A stretch of 64,000 nucleotides of DNA from Faecalicatena_A orotica. GTDB taxonomy: Bacteria > Bacillota > Clostridia > Lachnospirales > Lachnospiraceae. The position numbers were made by a program, and so were the translations under genes. Position 1 is the stretch's first letter, and each line of letters opens with the position of its first letter. The notes below the pieces were generated by a model, which was not told where the DNA came from, ran no database searches, and saw only the letters and a list, made by a program, of their open reading frames with translations. The stretch lies in assembly GCF_040545875.1 (NCBI RefSeq), contig NZ_JBEPMR010000001.1, one strand, 5' to 3'. This document shows, piece by piece, positions 27,969 to 35,695 of this stretch.

Positions 27969-29237
27969 ATGAAAATATTAATTAAAAATGGACGTGTTTT
28001 GAATCCGGCAACCAATACGGATGCCGTGCTTGATCTTTTAACAGAAGACGCCTGCATTAAAGAAATTGGGACACATATAGACGCCACGGATACCGATAAG
28101 GTAATTGACGCCTCTGGCTGTTATGTCATGCCCGGGCTCATTGACATGCATGTTCACTTGCGCGACCCGGGATTCCTGTATAAAGAGACGATAGAGACTG
28201 GGACTCTTGCTGCTGCCAAAGGCGGATTCACCACAATTGTTGCTATGGCCAATACAAATCCAGTTATTGATGATGCACACAAGCTGGAAGCAGTCTATGA
28301 GCATGCCCGCCAGTATTCTCCTATTCATGTGCTTCAGGCCGGCTCTGTTACCAAGGGGATGAACGGTTTAGAGCTGACCAATGCCCGGGCATTAAAAAAT
28401 GCCGGGGCTCCTGTATTAAGTGAGGATGGAAAGACGGTCATGAACGCAGCTCTGTTCCGCGAAGCCCTTTTAAACGCTGCTGCCCTGAACCTTCCTGTTT
28501 TAGATCACTGCGAGGATATCCATTTAAAGGGAAATGGCGCACTTAACAGTGGTTCCATCGCAAAAAAACTAAAAGTAGAAGGGATTTCCAATGCCGTTGA
28601 GGACACTATCATAGCACGGGACATCCTGCTTGCGAAAGAGACAAACGCACGTCTTCATATCTGCCACTGTTCCACTGCAGATTCTATGAAAATAATAAAA
28701 GCTGCTAAAGAGGACGGCATTTCCGTAACCGCTGAGGTATGTCCTCATCATTTCACGCTTACAGACGAAGATATCCTTCCCGGAGACTCTAATTATAAGA
28801 TGGCCCCTCCTCTCCGCACCCGGAAAGATGCTGATGCATTAATAGATGGATTAAAAAATGGGACTATCGACGTAATTTCCTCCGACCACGCCCCACATGC
28901 CCTGTATGAAAAAACCGAAGACATCGCATCCGCCGCATTTGGCATCGTAGGTTTGGAAACTTCTGTTCCACTGACAATAACCGAACTTGTTATCCCCGGA
29001 CACCTTACCCCTCTTCAGATGGCAGAAAAGATGAGTTATAATCCAGCCAAAATACTCGGGCTCGGGACGCGTGGCCTAAATGTGGGAGAAATAGCCGATA
29101 TCACTGTCATTCATCCTGATATAGAGTTCGTAATAGATAAGGATTCCTTTGCAAGCATGGGGCGCAATACCCCATTTCATGGGCGGAAGGTCCGTGGAAA
29201 AGTCCTGTTTACTATCTGTGAAGGGGTTATCTGTTAA
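27969..29237 (+). CDS. pyrC: Dihydroorotase
   Basis: Zinc amidohydrolase of pyrimidine synthesis that interconverts carbamoyl-aspartate and dihydroorotate. The start at 27969 has AAGGAGA eight bases ahead. The 422-residue protein contains the metal motif DMHVHLRDPG (H61, H63), GGFTTIVAMANTNP, LDHCED, LHICHCST and ISSDHAPH, all typical of class I dihydroorotases. It stands alone on the plus strand with its own promoter, not beside other pyrimidine genes. Hydantoinase-like alternatives are less likely given the complete HVHLRDPG and SSDHAPH pair. Confidence 0.92.
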   Translation: MKILIKNGRVLNPATNTDAVLDLLTEDACIKEIGTHIDATDTDKVIDASGCYVMPGLIDMHVHLRDPGFLYKETIETGTLAAAKGGFTTIVAMANTNPVIDDAHKLEAVYEHARQYSPIHVLQAGSVTKGMNGLELTNARALKNAGAPVLSEDGKTVMNAALFREALLNAAALNLPVLDHCEDIHLKGNGALNSGSIAKKLKVEGISNAVEDTIIARDILLAKETNARLHICHCSTADSMKIIKAAKEDGISVTAEVCPHHFTLTDEDILPGDSNYKMAPPLRTRKDADALIDGLKNGTIDVISSDHAPHALYEKTEDIASAAFGIVGLETSVPLTITELVIPGHLTPLQMAEKMSYNPAKILGLGTRGLNVGEIADITVIHPDIEFVIDKDSFASMGRNTPFHGRKVRGKVLFTICEGVIC

Positions 29238-29360
29238 ACCAGAACAACTAAAATAACAATCACAAGATCTTTTACTCACAGGCAGCCTGTAAACAGTAAC
29301 CATCATTCCCTATATTACGATATTTTTATCCAAAATTCCCTGTTTCTTTCCTCCGAAATA

Positions 29361-29369
29361 TGTTATTAT
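29361..29369 (+). promoter_or_regulatory. Putative extended -10 promoter of the pduST pair
   Basis: TG-T-TATTAT (29361-29369) lies about 50 bases before the pduS start codon, with no convincing -35 hexamer. The call is tentative. Confidence 0.35.
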
Positions 29370-29419
29370 TATAACGTATTGTAATGAATAGCGAGAATCA
29401 ATGAATGGAGAAGAAAGCT

Positions 29420-30769
29420 ATGAGTCTAATTGAAACAGTAAAAGATGCCGGTATTGTAGGAGCCGGTGGGGCAGGATTTCCTACACATGTGAAGTTAAAC
29501 ACAAAGGCCGAGTATTTTATCGTTAACGCTGCCGAATGTGAACCATTGATTGAGACAGACAAGTATCTGTGCAGGACCTTTGCCGATGAACTGATCAAGG
29601 GCATCACTTATATTGCCGATCATCTGGAAGCAAAGAAGCGCTACATAGCCCTGAAAGCAAAATACAAAGCCGAGATTGCCGCTTTAAAGGAAGCGATTGA
29701 TAAGAATCACGCTGATATCGAGATTTTCGAGATGCGCACTTACTATCCGGCCGGAGACGAGCAGATTATCGTACAGCAGGTGACAGGAAAGACCGTTCCT
29801 GAACGCGGGATCCCGATCGAGGTGGGCGCCGTAGTTGATAATGTAGGAACCGTACTGGGAATCTACCGTGCTGTTACTGAGGGAGCAAAGGTAACAGATA
29901 AGTATCTTTCCGTTGTCGGGGAAGTAAAAGAGCCGATTATGCTGAAAGTGCCGATCGGGACACCGATCCGGACATGTATAGATGCCGCAGAACTTAAGAT
30001 TTCTGATTATGCAGTCATTCTCGGCGGCCCTATGATGGGAAAAGTTTTCGCAGATGACAGTATGATCGACAAGCAGGTTGTAACGAAGACAACAGGTAAC
30101 ATTATCGTGCTTCCGAAAGATCATTACCTGATCAAGAAAACCCAGGTCCCGATTGAAAGACTGAAACACCAGGCAAGAAGCGCGTGTATCCAGTGCCGCA
30201 TGTGTACGGATTTATGTCCGCGTTTCCAGACAGGGCACAGTATCAAGCCTCATCTTGTCATGCGTAATATCTGGAGGGAGGATATCATTGATTCCAATGA
30301 GGAGTTTGCAAAGAGCTTCGGCGATGCCGTGAACTGCTCCAGCTGCGGAGTGTGTGAGATGTTCTCATGTCCGATGGGTCTTTCTCCGAGAAAAGTGAAT
30401 GATTACATGAAGGGAAAGCTTCGTGAAAGAGGAATCATGATTGATAAGACTCCGAATCCGACAGCAAGACCGACTATTGAACTGAACCGTATCCCGACTG
30501 ACCGTCTGATCTCAAGACTGGGGCTTGCCCAGTATAACGGACTGCATGCACACAGCTGTACAGAGTTGCTTCCCAAGGAAGTCTTTATCCCTCTGTCCCA
30601 GCACATCGGCAAACCGGCCGCTCCCGTTGTAAAGGCGGGCGACACCGTACATACAGGCGACTTGATCGGACAGGCTGACGATGCTGGATTATCTGCCAAC
30701 ATCCATGCAAGCGTAGACGGAACCGTAACCGAAGTAACATCCGGCGGCATCAGAATTAATGTAAACTAA
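29420..30769 (+). CDS. pduS: PduS-type iron-sulfur flavoprotein (RnfC-like cobalamin reductase)
   Basis: Electron-transfer protein that in 1,2-propanediol microcompartments reduces cobalamin and binds PduT. The start at 29420 follows GGAGAAG; 449 residues. The N-terminus has the NAD(H)/FMN glycine motif VGAGGAGFPTHVKL and VNAAECEP; the middle has YYPAGDEQ. Two [4Fe-4S] motifs follow: CIQCRMCTDLCPR and CSSCGVCEMFSCPMG. The C-terminus is a barrel-sandwich domain (GDTVHTGDLIG). These features and the order match PduS rather than RnfC of the Rnf complex, which carries long C-terminal repeats. Its only partner here is the PduT-like gene 14 bases downstream; no diol dehydratase or hexameric shell genes are in the window. 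Confidence 0.87.
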   Translation: MSLIETVKDAGIVGAGGAGFPTHVKLNTKAEYFIVNAAECEPLIETDKYLCRTFADELIKGITYIADHLEAKKRYIALKAKYKAEIAALKEAIDKNHADIEIFEMRTYYPAGDEQIIVQQVTGKTVPERGIPIEVGAVVDNVGTVLGIYRAVTEGAKVTDKYLSVVGEVKEPIMLKVPIGTPIRTCIDAAELKISDYAVILGGPMMGKVFADDSMIDKQVVTKTTGNIIVLPKDHYLIKKTQVPIERLKHQARSACIQCRMCTDLCPRFQTGHSIKPHLVMRNIWREDIIDSNEEFAKSFGDAVNCSSCGVCEMFSCPMGLSPRKVNDYMKGKLRERGIMIDKTPNPTARPTIELNRIPTDRLISRLGLAQYNGLHAHSCTELLPKEVFIPLSQHIGKPAAPVVKAGDTVHTGDLIGQADDAGLSANIHASVDGTVTEVTSGGIRINVN

Positions 30770-30783
30770 TGGAGGAATCAAAA

Positions 30784-31323
30784 ATGGGAAATTCAGTTGG
30801 AATGTTAGAATTATCCAGTATAGCAAAAGGAATTGAAACATGTGACCACGTACTTAAGGCGGCTGAGGTTGAATTACTGAGGGCCTCCACCTTATGTCCG
30901 GGAAAATATATGATCATCATCGGCGGTGACACAAGCAGTGTCAATGCGGCAATGAGTGTAGGCGAAGAGATCGCAGGACCTTTCCTTGTGGACAAGCTTC
31001 TGATCGCAAATATCAGTGATCAGCTGATGCCTGCAATCAGCAGTACAACACAGGTACCTACAAGCGGGGCTGTCGGAGTCCTTGAATTTTACTCTGTCGC
31101 TTCTGCCATTGTTGCGGCCGATACGGCTGCAAAGGCTGCGGATGTACACCTGATGGAGATCCGCACAGGATTTGCCGTGGGCGGTAAAGGATTTATCACC
31201 ATGTGCGGCGATGTCAGTGCAGTAACCGCTGCTGTGAAGGCTGCGGAAGAAGTCAGCGACCTGCTGGTTAACAGCGTTGTAATCCCGCGTCCTACAGATA
31301 AGCTTTACGAAGCTCTGATGTAG
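30784..31323 (+). CDS. pduT: PduT-type tandem BMC-domain shell protein with Fe-S site
   Basis: Trimeric shell protein of bacterial microcompartments, 179 residues made of two BMC domains (about 3-90 and 97-179). The first reads GMLELSSIAKGIETCDHVLKA and the second GVLEFYSVASAIVAADTAAK. Cys38, in TLCPGKY, is at the position that in PduT binds the pore [4Fe-4S] cluster, so the redox function appears kept. The ending VIPRPTDKLYEAL is the usual PduT tail. RBS GGAGG overlaps the pduS stop. It is co-transcribed with pduS and closed by the terminator at 31365-31424. Confidence 0.9.
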   Translation: MGNSVGMLELSSIAKGIETCDHVLKAAEVELLRASTLCPGKYMIIIGGDTSSVNAAMSVGEEIAGPFLVDKLLIANISDQLMPAISSTTQVPTSGAVGVLEFYSVASAIVAADTAAKAADVHLMEIRTGFAVGGKGFITMCGDVSAVTAAVKAAEEVSDLLVNSVVIPRPTDKLYEALM

Positions 31324-31364
31324 CAGATTTACCACGAATATATAAAACGCCAAACAGTCACGAT

Positions 31365-31424
31365 AAAACAGCTGTCCCGGCTGCGTCCATGAATTGGATG
31401 ACACGCAGCCGGAACAGCTGTTTT
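31365..31424 (+). terminator. Strong bidirectional terminator between pduT and bceS
   Basis: Arms 31365-31386 and 31403-31424 pair over 22 bases with one mismatch around a 16-base loop, flanked by A4 and T4 runs. It separates two convergent genes. Confidence 0.9.
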
Positions 31425-31457
31425 CATTATTACAGGACTTGCTCATTGTCATCAGAC

Positions 31458-32477
31458 TTACTCAACAATCTGGGGCTTACGGTATAAGTCCAGCTTTACT
31501 TTTGTCCCCTTACCCACTTCAGATTCTACCGTCAGGCCGTGGTTTAATTTTGTGCAGATGGATTTGCACAGATACAGCCCTATTCCTGTAGACTTCTTGT
31601 CCTTCCTGCCATTATATCCGGTGAAGCCCTTCTCAAAAATCCTCGGGAGGTCTTCTGCCTGAATCCCAATTCCCGTATCTTCGATTATTAATACACCTTC
31701 CTTCAAGGGATCCATATAGATGGAGATAGATCCCTTATTCGTATACTTCAGGGCATTGGAAAGCAGCTGTTCCAGTACAAAAAGCATCCACTTTTCATCG
31801 GTAAGCACCCTGCCTTCGCATTCCCTGTAGTCCAGACGGATTCTTTGCAGGATGAAAAGCTGGGAATACTTTCTTACGGCCTGACGGACAATCTGGTCTG
31901 TCTCATACCAGTTCAGTGACAAATCTGATGACATATCCTCCATACGCAGATAAGACATGACCATCTCAACATACTGCTCAGTCTTAAACAGCTCCATTTT
32001 CATGGAAGGGATAAATTCGGTCTGCTGCTCTTCCATCTCCTCTTCTTCAAAGGATTGTAAGAGCAGGCGCATCGCTGAGATTGGTGTCTTTATCTGGTGG
32101 GCCCATAAACTGTAATAATCCAGCATTTCCTGCCTGCTGATCCGACCGTTCGTCTCAATATCCGTTTTACACTGGAACAACTGCCGTATTTTTTCCTGAT
32201 ATAACTCCTCTGCCATATCACAGCAGCCCGGAAGTTCTCTCAATTCATCAGGCAGGGCCTCGAGTGCTTCCCTGACCCGGGATGTGTGCCGGCAGTATCT
32301 GACAAATCCTGCGATACATGCAGCGGCATATATGACGGCTGACAGCAGTATTGCATATCCAAGTGCATCACTACTTATATTATGCAGATAAAGAATAAAT
32401 GTAAAGATAAACAATATCAACAAATATACAACGAACAGGCCGCTTCTTGTTCTTAAATAAGAGATCAATTTTTTCAT
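31458..32477 (-). CDS. bceS: BceS-type (intramembrane-sensing) histidine kinase
   Basis: 339-residue kinase with two membrane segments close together near the N-terminus (about 13-32 and 38-58) and almost no extracytoplasmic loop, the hallmark of BceS-like kinases that sense through a partner ABC transporter. The phosphoacceptor is in LWAHQIKTPISAMRL (about residue 125). ATPase motifs are the N-box EQLLSNALKYT, then IEDTGIGI and TGIGLYLCK. Its start overlaps the bceR stop by four bases. No BceAB genes adjoin it; the nearest such transporter is at 11751-14485. Confidence 0.9.
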   Translation of the reverse strand: MKKLISYLRTRSGLFVVYLLILFIFTFILYLHNISSDALGYAILLSAVIYAAACIAGFVRYCRHTSRVREALEALPDELRELPGCCDMAEELYQEKIRQLFQCKTDIETNGRISRQEMLDYYSLWAHQIKTPISAMRLLLQSFEEEEMEEQQTEFIPSMKMELFKTEQYVEMVMSYLRMEDMSSDLSLNWYETDQIVRQAVRKYSQLFILQRIRLDYRECEGRVLTDEKWMLFVLEQLLSNALKYTNKGSISIYMDPLKEGVLIIEDTGIGIQAEDLPRIFEKGFTGYNGRKDKKSTGIGLYLCKSICTKLNHGLTVESEVGKGTKVKLDLYRKPQIVE

Positions 32478-33145
32478 TCGATCAGGTACCCGATTCCTTT
32501 CTTTGTCACGATAAAGTTCTCCACGCCGATTCCCTCCAATTTTCTCCTCAGTCTGGTGATATTTACCGTCAGCGTATTGTCATCAATGAACTCGTCACTC
32601 TCCCAGAGCCTTTCCATGATTCTTTCGCGCTTCACAATCTTTCCCGCATTTTCCATCAAAATCTGGAGAATCTTAAAATCATTCTTTGTCAGGTCCAGTT
32701 TCTGATCCTGATATATTACGGTGGCATCGTTCAGGTTCAAAATAACGCCCTGATATTCCAGTACGCTCAGTTGTCCCTGAAATGAGTACGTACGTCGAAG
32801 CAGTGCCTGAATCTTCGCAGTCAGGACATTTAAATCGAAAGGTTTCTCGATAAAATCGTCCCCGCCCATATTCATCGCCATGACGATGTTCATATTGTCA
32901 TTCGCCGAAGACACAAAAATGATCGGCACCTTAGATATCGTTCTGATCTGGCTGCACCAGTGGAACCCATTATAAAAGGGAAGAAGAATATCCATTAGGA
33001 CAAGGTGGGGCCCGAATGAAATAAATTCCTCCTGTACATTCTTGAAATCTGTGACACAGTGTACTTCATAATCCCATCTTGTCAGATGCGACTGGATCGT
33101 CTTTGCAATTGTCAGGTCGTCTTCTACGATCAGTATTTTATACAT
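32474..33145 (-). CDS. bceR: BceR-type response regulator (OmpR family)
   Basis: Transcription factor of 223 residues. The start at 33145 follows AAGGAGA by eight bases. The receiver part (1-120) has VEDDLTI, phosphoacceptor Asp in LVLMDILLPFYNGF, and the Lys in DDFIEKPFDLN. The C-terminal winged helix includes LTKNDFKILQILMENAGKIV and VTKKGIGYLIE at the end. It pairs with the overlapping BceS gene. Likely targets carry TTACA-N4-TGTAA, found upstream of bceA in this window. Confidence 0.9.
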   Translation of the reverse strand: MYKILIVEDDLTIAKTIQSHLTRWDYEVHCVTDFKNVQEEFISFGPHLVLMDILLPFYNGFHWCSQIRTISKVPIIFVSSANDNMNIVMAMNMGGDDFIEKPFDLNVLTAKIQALLRRTYSFQGQLSVLEYQGVILNLNDATVIYQDQKLDLTKNDFKILQILMENAGKIVKRERIMERLWESDEFIDDNTLTVNITRLRRKLEGIGVENFIVTKKGIGYLIE

Positions 33146-33236
33146 CGATGCTCTCTCCTTATCTTCTAATACGGCCGGCACTCCCGGGGCCCTGTGCCGT
33201 TCACCCAAGGTTCCCGGCACGTTCTGAACTGTAACC

Positions 33237-33266
33237 ATTATACTCTGCCTTGCACCCTGCTAACAA
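33237..33266 (-). promoter_or_regulatory. bceRS promoter
   Basis: Minus-strand TTGTTA (33261-33266) and TATAAT (33237-33242) are 18 bases apart, about 90 bases before the bceR start. Confidence 0.68.
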
Positions 33267-33268
33267 GT

Positions 33269-33298
33269 TCTAAAGAAGATCTTTCGAAATTCTTTAGA
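33269..33298. promoter_or_regulatory. Inverted repeat between divergent bceR and padR promoters
   Basis: TCTAAAGAA (33269-33277) and TTCTTTAGA (33290-33298) form a perfect nine-base inverted repeat with a 12-base spacer. It lies directly upstream of the bceR -35 box and ten bases before the padR -35 box, a position suited to an activator or shared operator. Confidence 0.5.
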
Positions 33299-33307
33299 TT
33301 ATATATG

Positions 33308-33338
33308 TTGACAATATATATTATATTTCATATAATAT
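33308..33338 (+). promoter_or_regulatory. Consensus padR promoter overlapped by a palindromic operator
   Basis: TTGACA (33308-33313), 17 bases, TATAAT (33331-33336): a perfect sigma-A promoter. The 21-base palindrome ATATTATAT-TTC-ATATAATAT (33318-33338) covers the spacer and -10 box, as expected for PadR self-repression. Confidence 0.82.
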
Positions 33339-33390
33339 GTGTATAAAATATATATACAAAAATAAAACATATACAGAAAGGACTGATAAC

Positions 33391-33705
33391 ATGACCTTTA
33401 CGCTGAATACACCGATGTTCGATTTTGTCGTCCTGTCGGTCATTGCAAACGGTGATGCCTATGGCTACCAGATCAGCCAGATCATCAAAAAAGCAGCAAA
33501 CACGAAGGATTCCACACTCTACCCTATCTTGAAACGGTTACAGGATAACCGGTATGTGGAGACTTATGACCAGCAGTTCCAGGGACGCAACCGGAAGTAC
33601 TATTCCATCACGGATACGGGCCGGGAGCACCATCAGGAATTATTAAAGGAATGGGACACTTATAAAACAACGATCGATGAGATTGTTAAGGGAGGGATTT
33701 CATAA
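33391..33705 (+). CDS. PadR-family transcriptional regulator
   Basis: Small winged-helix repressor, 104 residues. The start at 33391 follows AAAGGA and matches the short PadR type (PadR-s2-like) in which almost the whole protein is the DNA-binding domain. The motif DAYGYQISQIIKK, then STLYPILKRLQDNRYVETY and the wing GRNRKYYSITDTGREHH are typical. It overlaps the DUF1700 gene by one base (TAATG), so the two are coupled. Regulators in this setting usually respond to envelope stress; the consensus promoter with an overlapping palindrome indicates tight self-repression. Confidence 0.92.
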   Translation: MTFTLNTPMFDFVVLSVIANGDAYGYQISQIIKKAANTKDSTLYPILKRLQDNRYVETYDQQFQGRNRKYYSITDTGREHHQELLKEWDTYKTTIDEIVKGGIS

Positions 33706-34301
33706 TGAACAAAACAGAATACATGAAGACGCTTGCCCACAGTCTGCGGCGCCTGCCAAAAGAAGACTATGATAAAGCAATTGATTATTTTGAAGAATAC
33801 TTTGCGGATGCAGGGCCGGAAAATGAACAGCAGGCCATCGAGGATTTAGGCTCCCCTGCAGACGCAGCGAATGAACTGATTATTAACCTGGCCGTTAAAA
33901 ATGCACAGGAACCCCCGAAAACAGTAAAACACGGACTGTCCGCCATCTGGATCGGCATACTTGGTGTATGTGCCGCCCCAATCGCACTGCCGTTAGCCTT
34001 TTGCCTTCTGGCAGTCATCATCTGTATGATTATGGTAGCGCTACTTTTTATCTTATGTTTATTCCTTGCGGCTGTTGCCGTGGCTGCCAGTGGAATCGTC
34101 GGTGTATTCGGCGGGGCAGTCCTTCTGTTCTCAACATTTGCCGATGGACTTGCAACAGTCGGTATGGGCCTGTTTGCATTAGGCGCCGGACTTCTGCTTG
34201 TTTACGGGGCCGTAATCTTCTGCCGCTGGTTTTTAAAGAGGGCATCCAGATCACTTGCCAATATTTCAAAGGGAGGAAAAAAGAATGAAAACAATCACTA
34301 A
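33705..34301 (+). CDS. DUF1700 (HAAS) membrane protein
   Basis: 198 residues. The N-terminal 70 residues form the helical HAAS/DUF1700 region (LRRLPKEDYDKAIDYFEEYFADAG, of which EYFADAG is the usual signature, then DLGSPADAANELI). Four hydrophobic segments follow, rich in Ala, Val and Gly, between about 85 and 185. Such proteins occur almost always between a PadR regulator and a DUF4097 protein, as here, and are thought to work in envelope-stress responses. It overlaps the next gene by 17 bases. Confidence 0.88.
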   Translation: MNKTEYMKTLAHSLRRLPKEDYDKAIDYFEEYFADAGPENEQQAIEDLGSPADAANELIINLAVKNAQEPPKTVKHGLSAIWIGILGVCAAPIALPLAFCLLAVIICMIMVALLFILCLFLAAVAVAASGIVGVFGGAVLLFSTFADGLATVGMGLFALGAGLLLVYGAVIFCRWFLKRASRSLANISKGGKKNENNH

Positions 34302-35241
34302 AAGAATTCTCACTGTTTCTGCCGGACTTATGGCAGGAGGTGCCATCCTTGGCGGAATCGGTTTTTTCATGGGAGGCAGACCCGGTGTGGCTATTAACAA
34401 ATACGGGATCAATTCCTCTCATACCAAATCAGAGGCGGTAGTGTTAGAAAAAACTAAATTAGATTCCTTCTCTGATGCTACATTTACAGTTGACTCTTAT
34501 ACCGATATCAATGTGATGGCATCAGAAGACGGAAATTATTATCTGGAATACAAATTAGACAAAGGCGACGGTAATCCTGAATACGATGTCAGCAACGGAC
34601 AATTTACTATGCAGCAGACAGACTTTTACGTAGGTTTTATCAATATTGGATTTGGCACAGATGCCCTTGTACCTAACACATATATTAATCTGTATGTACC
34701 GGAGGACAAGGAACTTGGCACACTGAACATAAACAATGACTCCGGTGATTTATCTCTGGACCATGTCCAGTTCAAAGACGCCAATATTGAAGCCGACTAC
34801 GGAGACATCACGGTAAAGGACAGCAAGTTTGACTCCATGACACTCACATTGGAAAATTGTTCTTTTGACCTTGCCGACAGCGAAATCGGACAGTTTTATC
34901 TCCATAATGAATACGATGATAATACATTCACGAACTTCACATGCAAAACTGCAACTATAGAACTTGATTCTGGCGACCTTTACATGGATGCGGCTAAATT
35001 GGAATCCTTGAACTGTGATTCCGAATATGGGAATATCACACTGCTTCTCCCCGAAAAACTGGAGAAATACACGTTTGATGTCAGTACGGAATATGGTTCC
35101 ATCAGACTGCCGGGTGATGCCCCGAGGGGACATTATTCAGACAGGGATGAAAGCGAAGAATATTATCAGACCGACGGAAACGGGAAGAATCTGATAACCA
35201 TTCAGGCTGATTCCGGAGACATTGAGATAAAAGAACGATAA
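34285..35241 (+). CDS. DUF4097 beta-helical cell-surface protein
   Basis: 318 residues from the ATG at 34285 (GGGAGG upstream). One N-terminal membrane segment (GLMAGGAILGGIGFFMGG, about 12-30) anchors it. The rest is a repeated beta-strand region typical of DUF4097, with recurring SGDLSLDHV, YGDITVKDS, SGDLYMDAA, YGNITLLLP, YGSIRLPG and SGDIEIKER units spaced about 20-25 residues apart. Enterococcal LiaX, which carries this domain, links it to antimicrobial-peptide stress (established knowledge). It is the last gene of the operon and is followed by a terminator. Confidence 0.87.
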   Translation: MKTITKRILTVSAGLMAGGAILGGIGFFMGGRPGVAINKYGINSSHTKSEAVVLEKTKLDSFSDATFTVDSYTDINVMASEDGNYYLEYKLDKGDGNPEYDVSNGQFTMQQTDFYVGFINIGFGTDALVPNTYINLYVPEDKELGTLNINNDSGDLSLDHVQFKDANIEADYGDITVKDSKFDSMTLTLENCSFDLADSEIGQFYLHNEYDDNTFTNFTCKTATIELDSGDLYMDAAKLESLNCDSEYGNITLLLPEKLEKYTFDVSTEYGSIRLPGDAPRGHYSDRDESEEYYQTDGNGKNLITIQADSGDIEIKER

Positions 35242-35266
35242 AAATCACATATATTAAGAAAAACTA

Positions 35267-35299
35267 AGAAGTGCAGAACCCCTGCACTTCTCTTTTTTT
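35267..35299 (+). terminator. Rho-independent terminator after the DUF4097 gene
   Basis: AGAAGTGCAG and CTGCACTTCT form a ten-pair perfect stem with a five-base loop, followed by a run of T residues. The Spx-like gene converges on it from the other side. Confidence 0.92.
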
Positions 35300-35312
35300 A
35301 ATGACTAATTCC

Positions 35313-35660
35313 TTATAACTTCTTCGCCCATTCGCTTTCTTTAAAACCGGTCAGGACTGTGTCTTTTGTAACGATAATCGGACGCTTTACCAGCATCCCG
35401 TCTGTGGAGAGGAGCTCGAGCTGCTCTTCCTCACTCATCTGCGGGAGTTTATCCTTCAGTTTTAATTCTTTGTAGAGGTTCCCGCTCGTATTGAAGAACC
35501 GCTTCAACGGCAGGCCACTTTTGTGGTACCATTCGGTCAGTTCTTCTTTTCTTGGATTTTCTGTCTTAATATCCCTCTCCTCATAAGAGATTCCCTGTGC
35601 ATCCAGCCATTTTCTGGCCTTCTGGCAGGTGGTACATTTTGGATAACATACAAATAACAT
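35313..35660 (-). CDS. Spx/ArsC-family thioredoxin-like protein
   Basis: 115 residues with the ArsC/Spx fold. The N-terminus has C9-TT-C12 in YPKCTTCQKARKWL, and the conserved GMLVKRPIIV segment near residue 88 includes the Arg that in ArsC binds oxyanion. Family members are either RNA polymerase-binding regulators (Spx, MgsR) or reductase-like proteins; Spx itself is about 131 residues, so this shorter protein is nearer to the YffB/ArsC-like group. It is not next to arsenic genes. The role is unassigned beyond thiol chemistry. Confidence 0.85.
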   Translation of the reverse strand: MLFVCYPKCTTCQKARKWLDAQGISYEERDIKTENPRKEELTEWYHKSGLPLKRFFNTSGNLYKELKLKDKLPQMSEEEQLELLSTDGMLVKRPIIVTKDTVLTGFKESEWAKKL

Positions 35661-35695
35661 ATTTGTGCCTCACTTTCGTCATGATTTGTCTGTCT

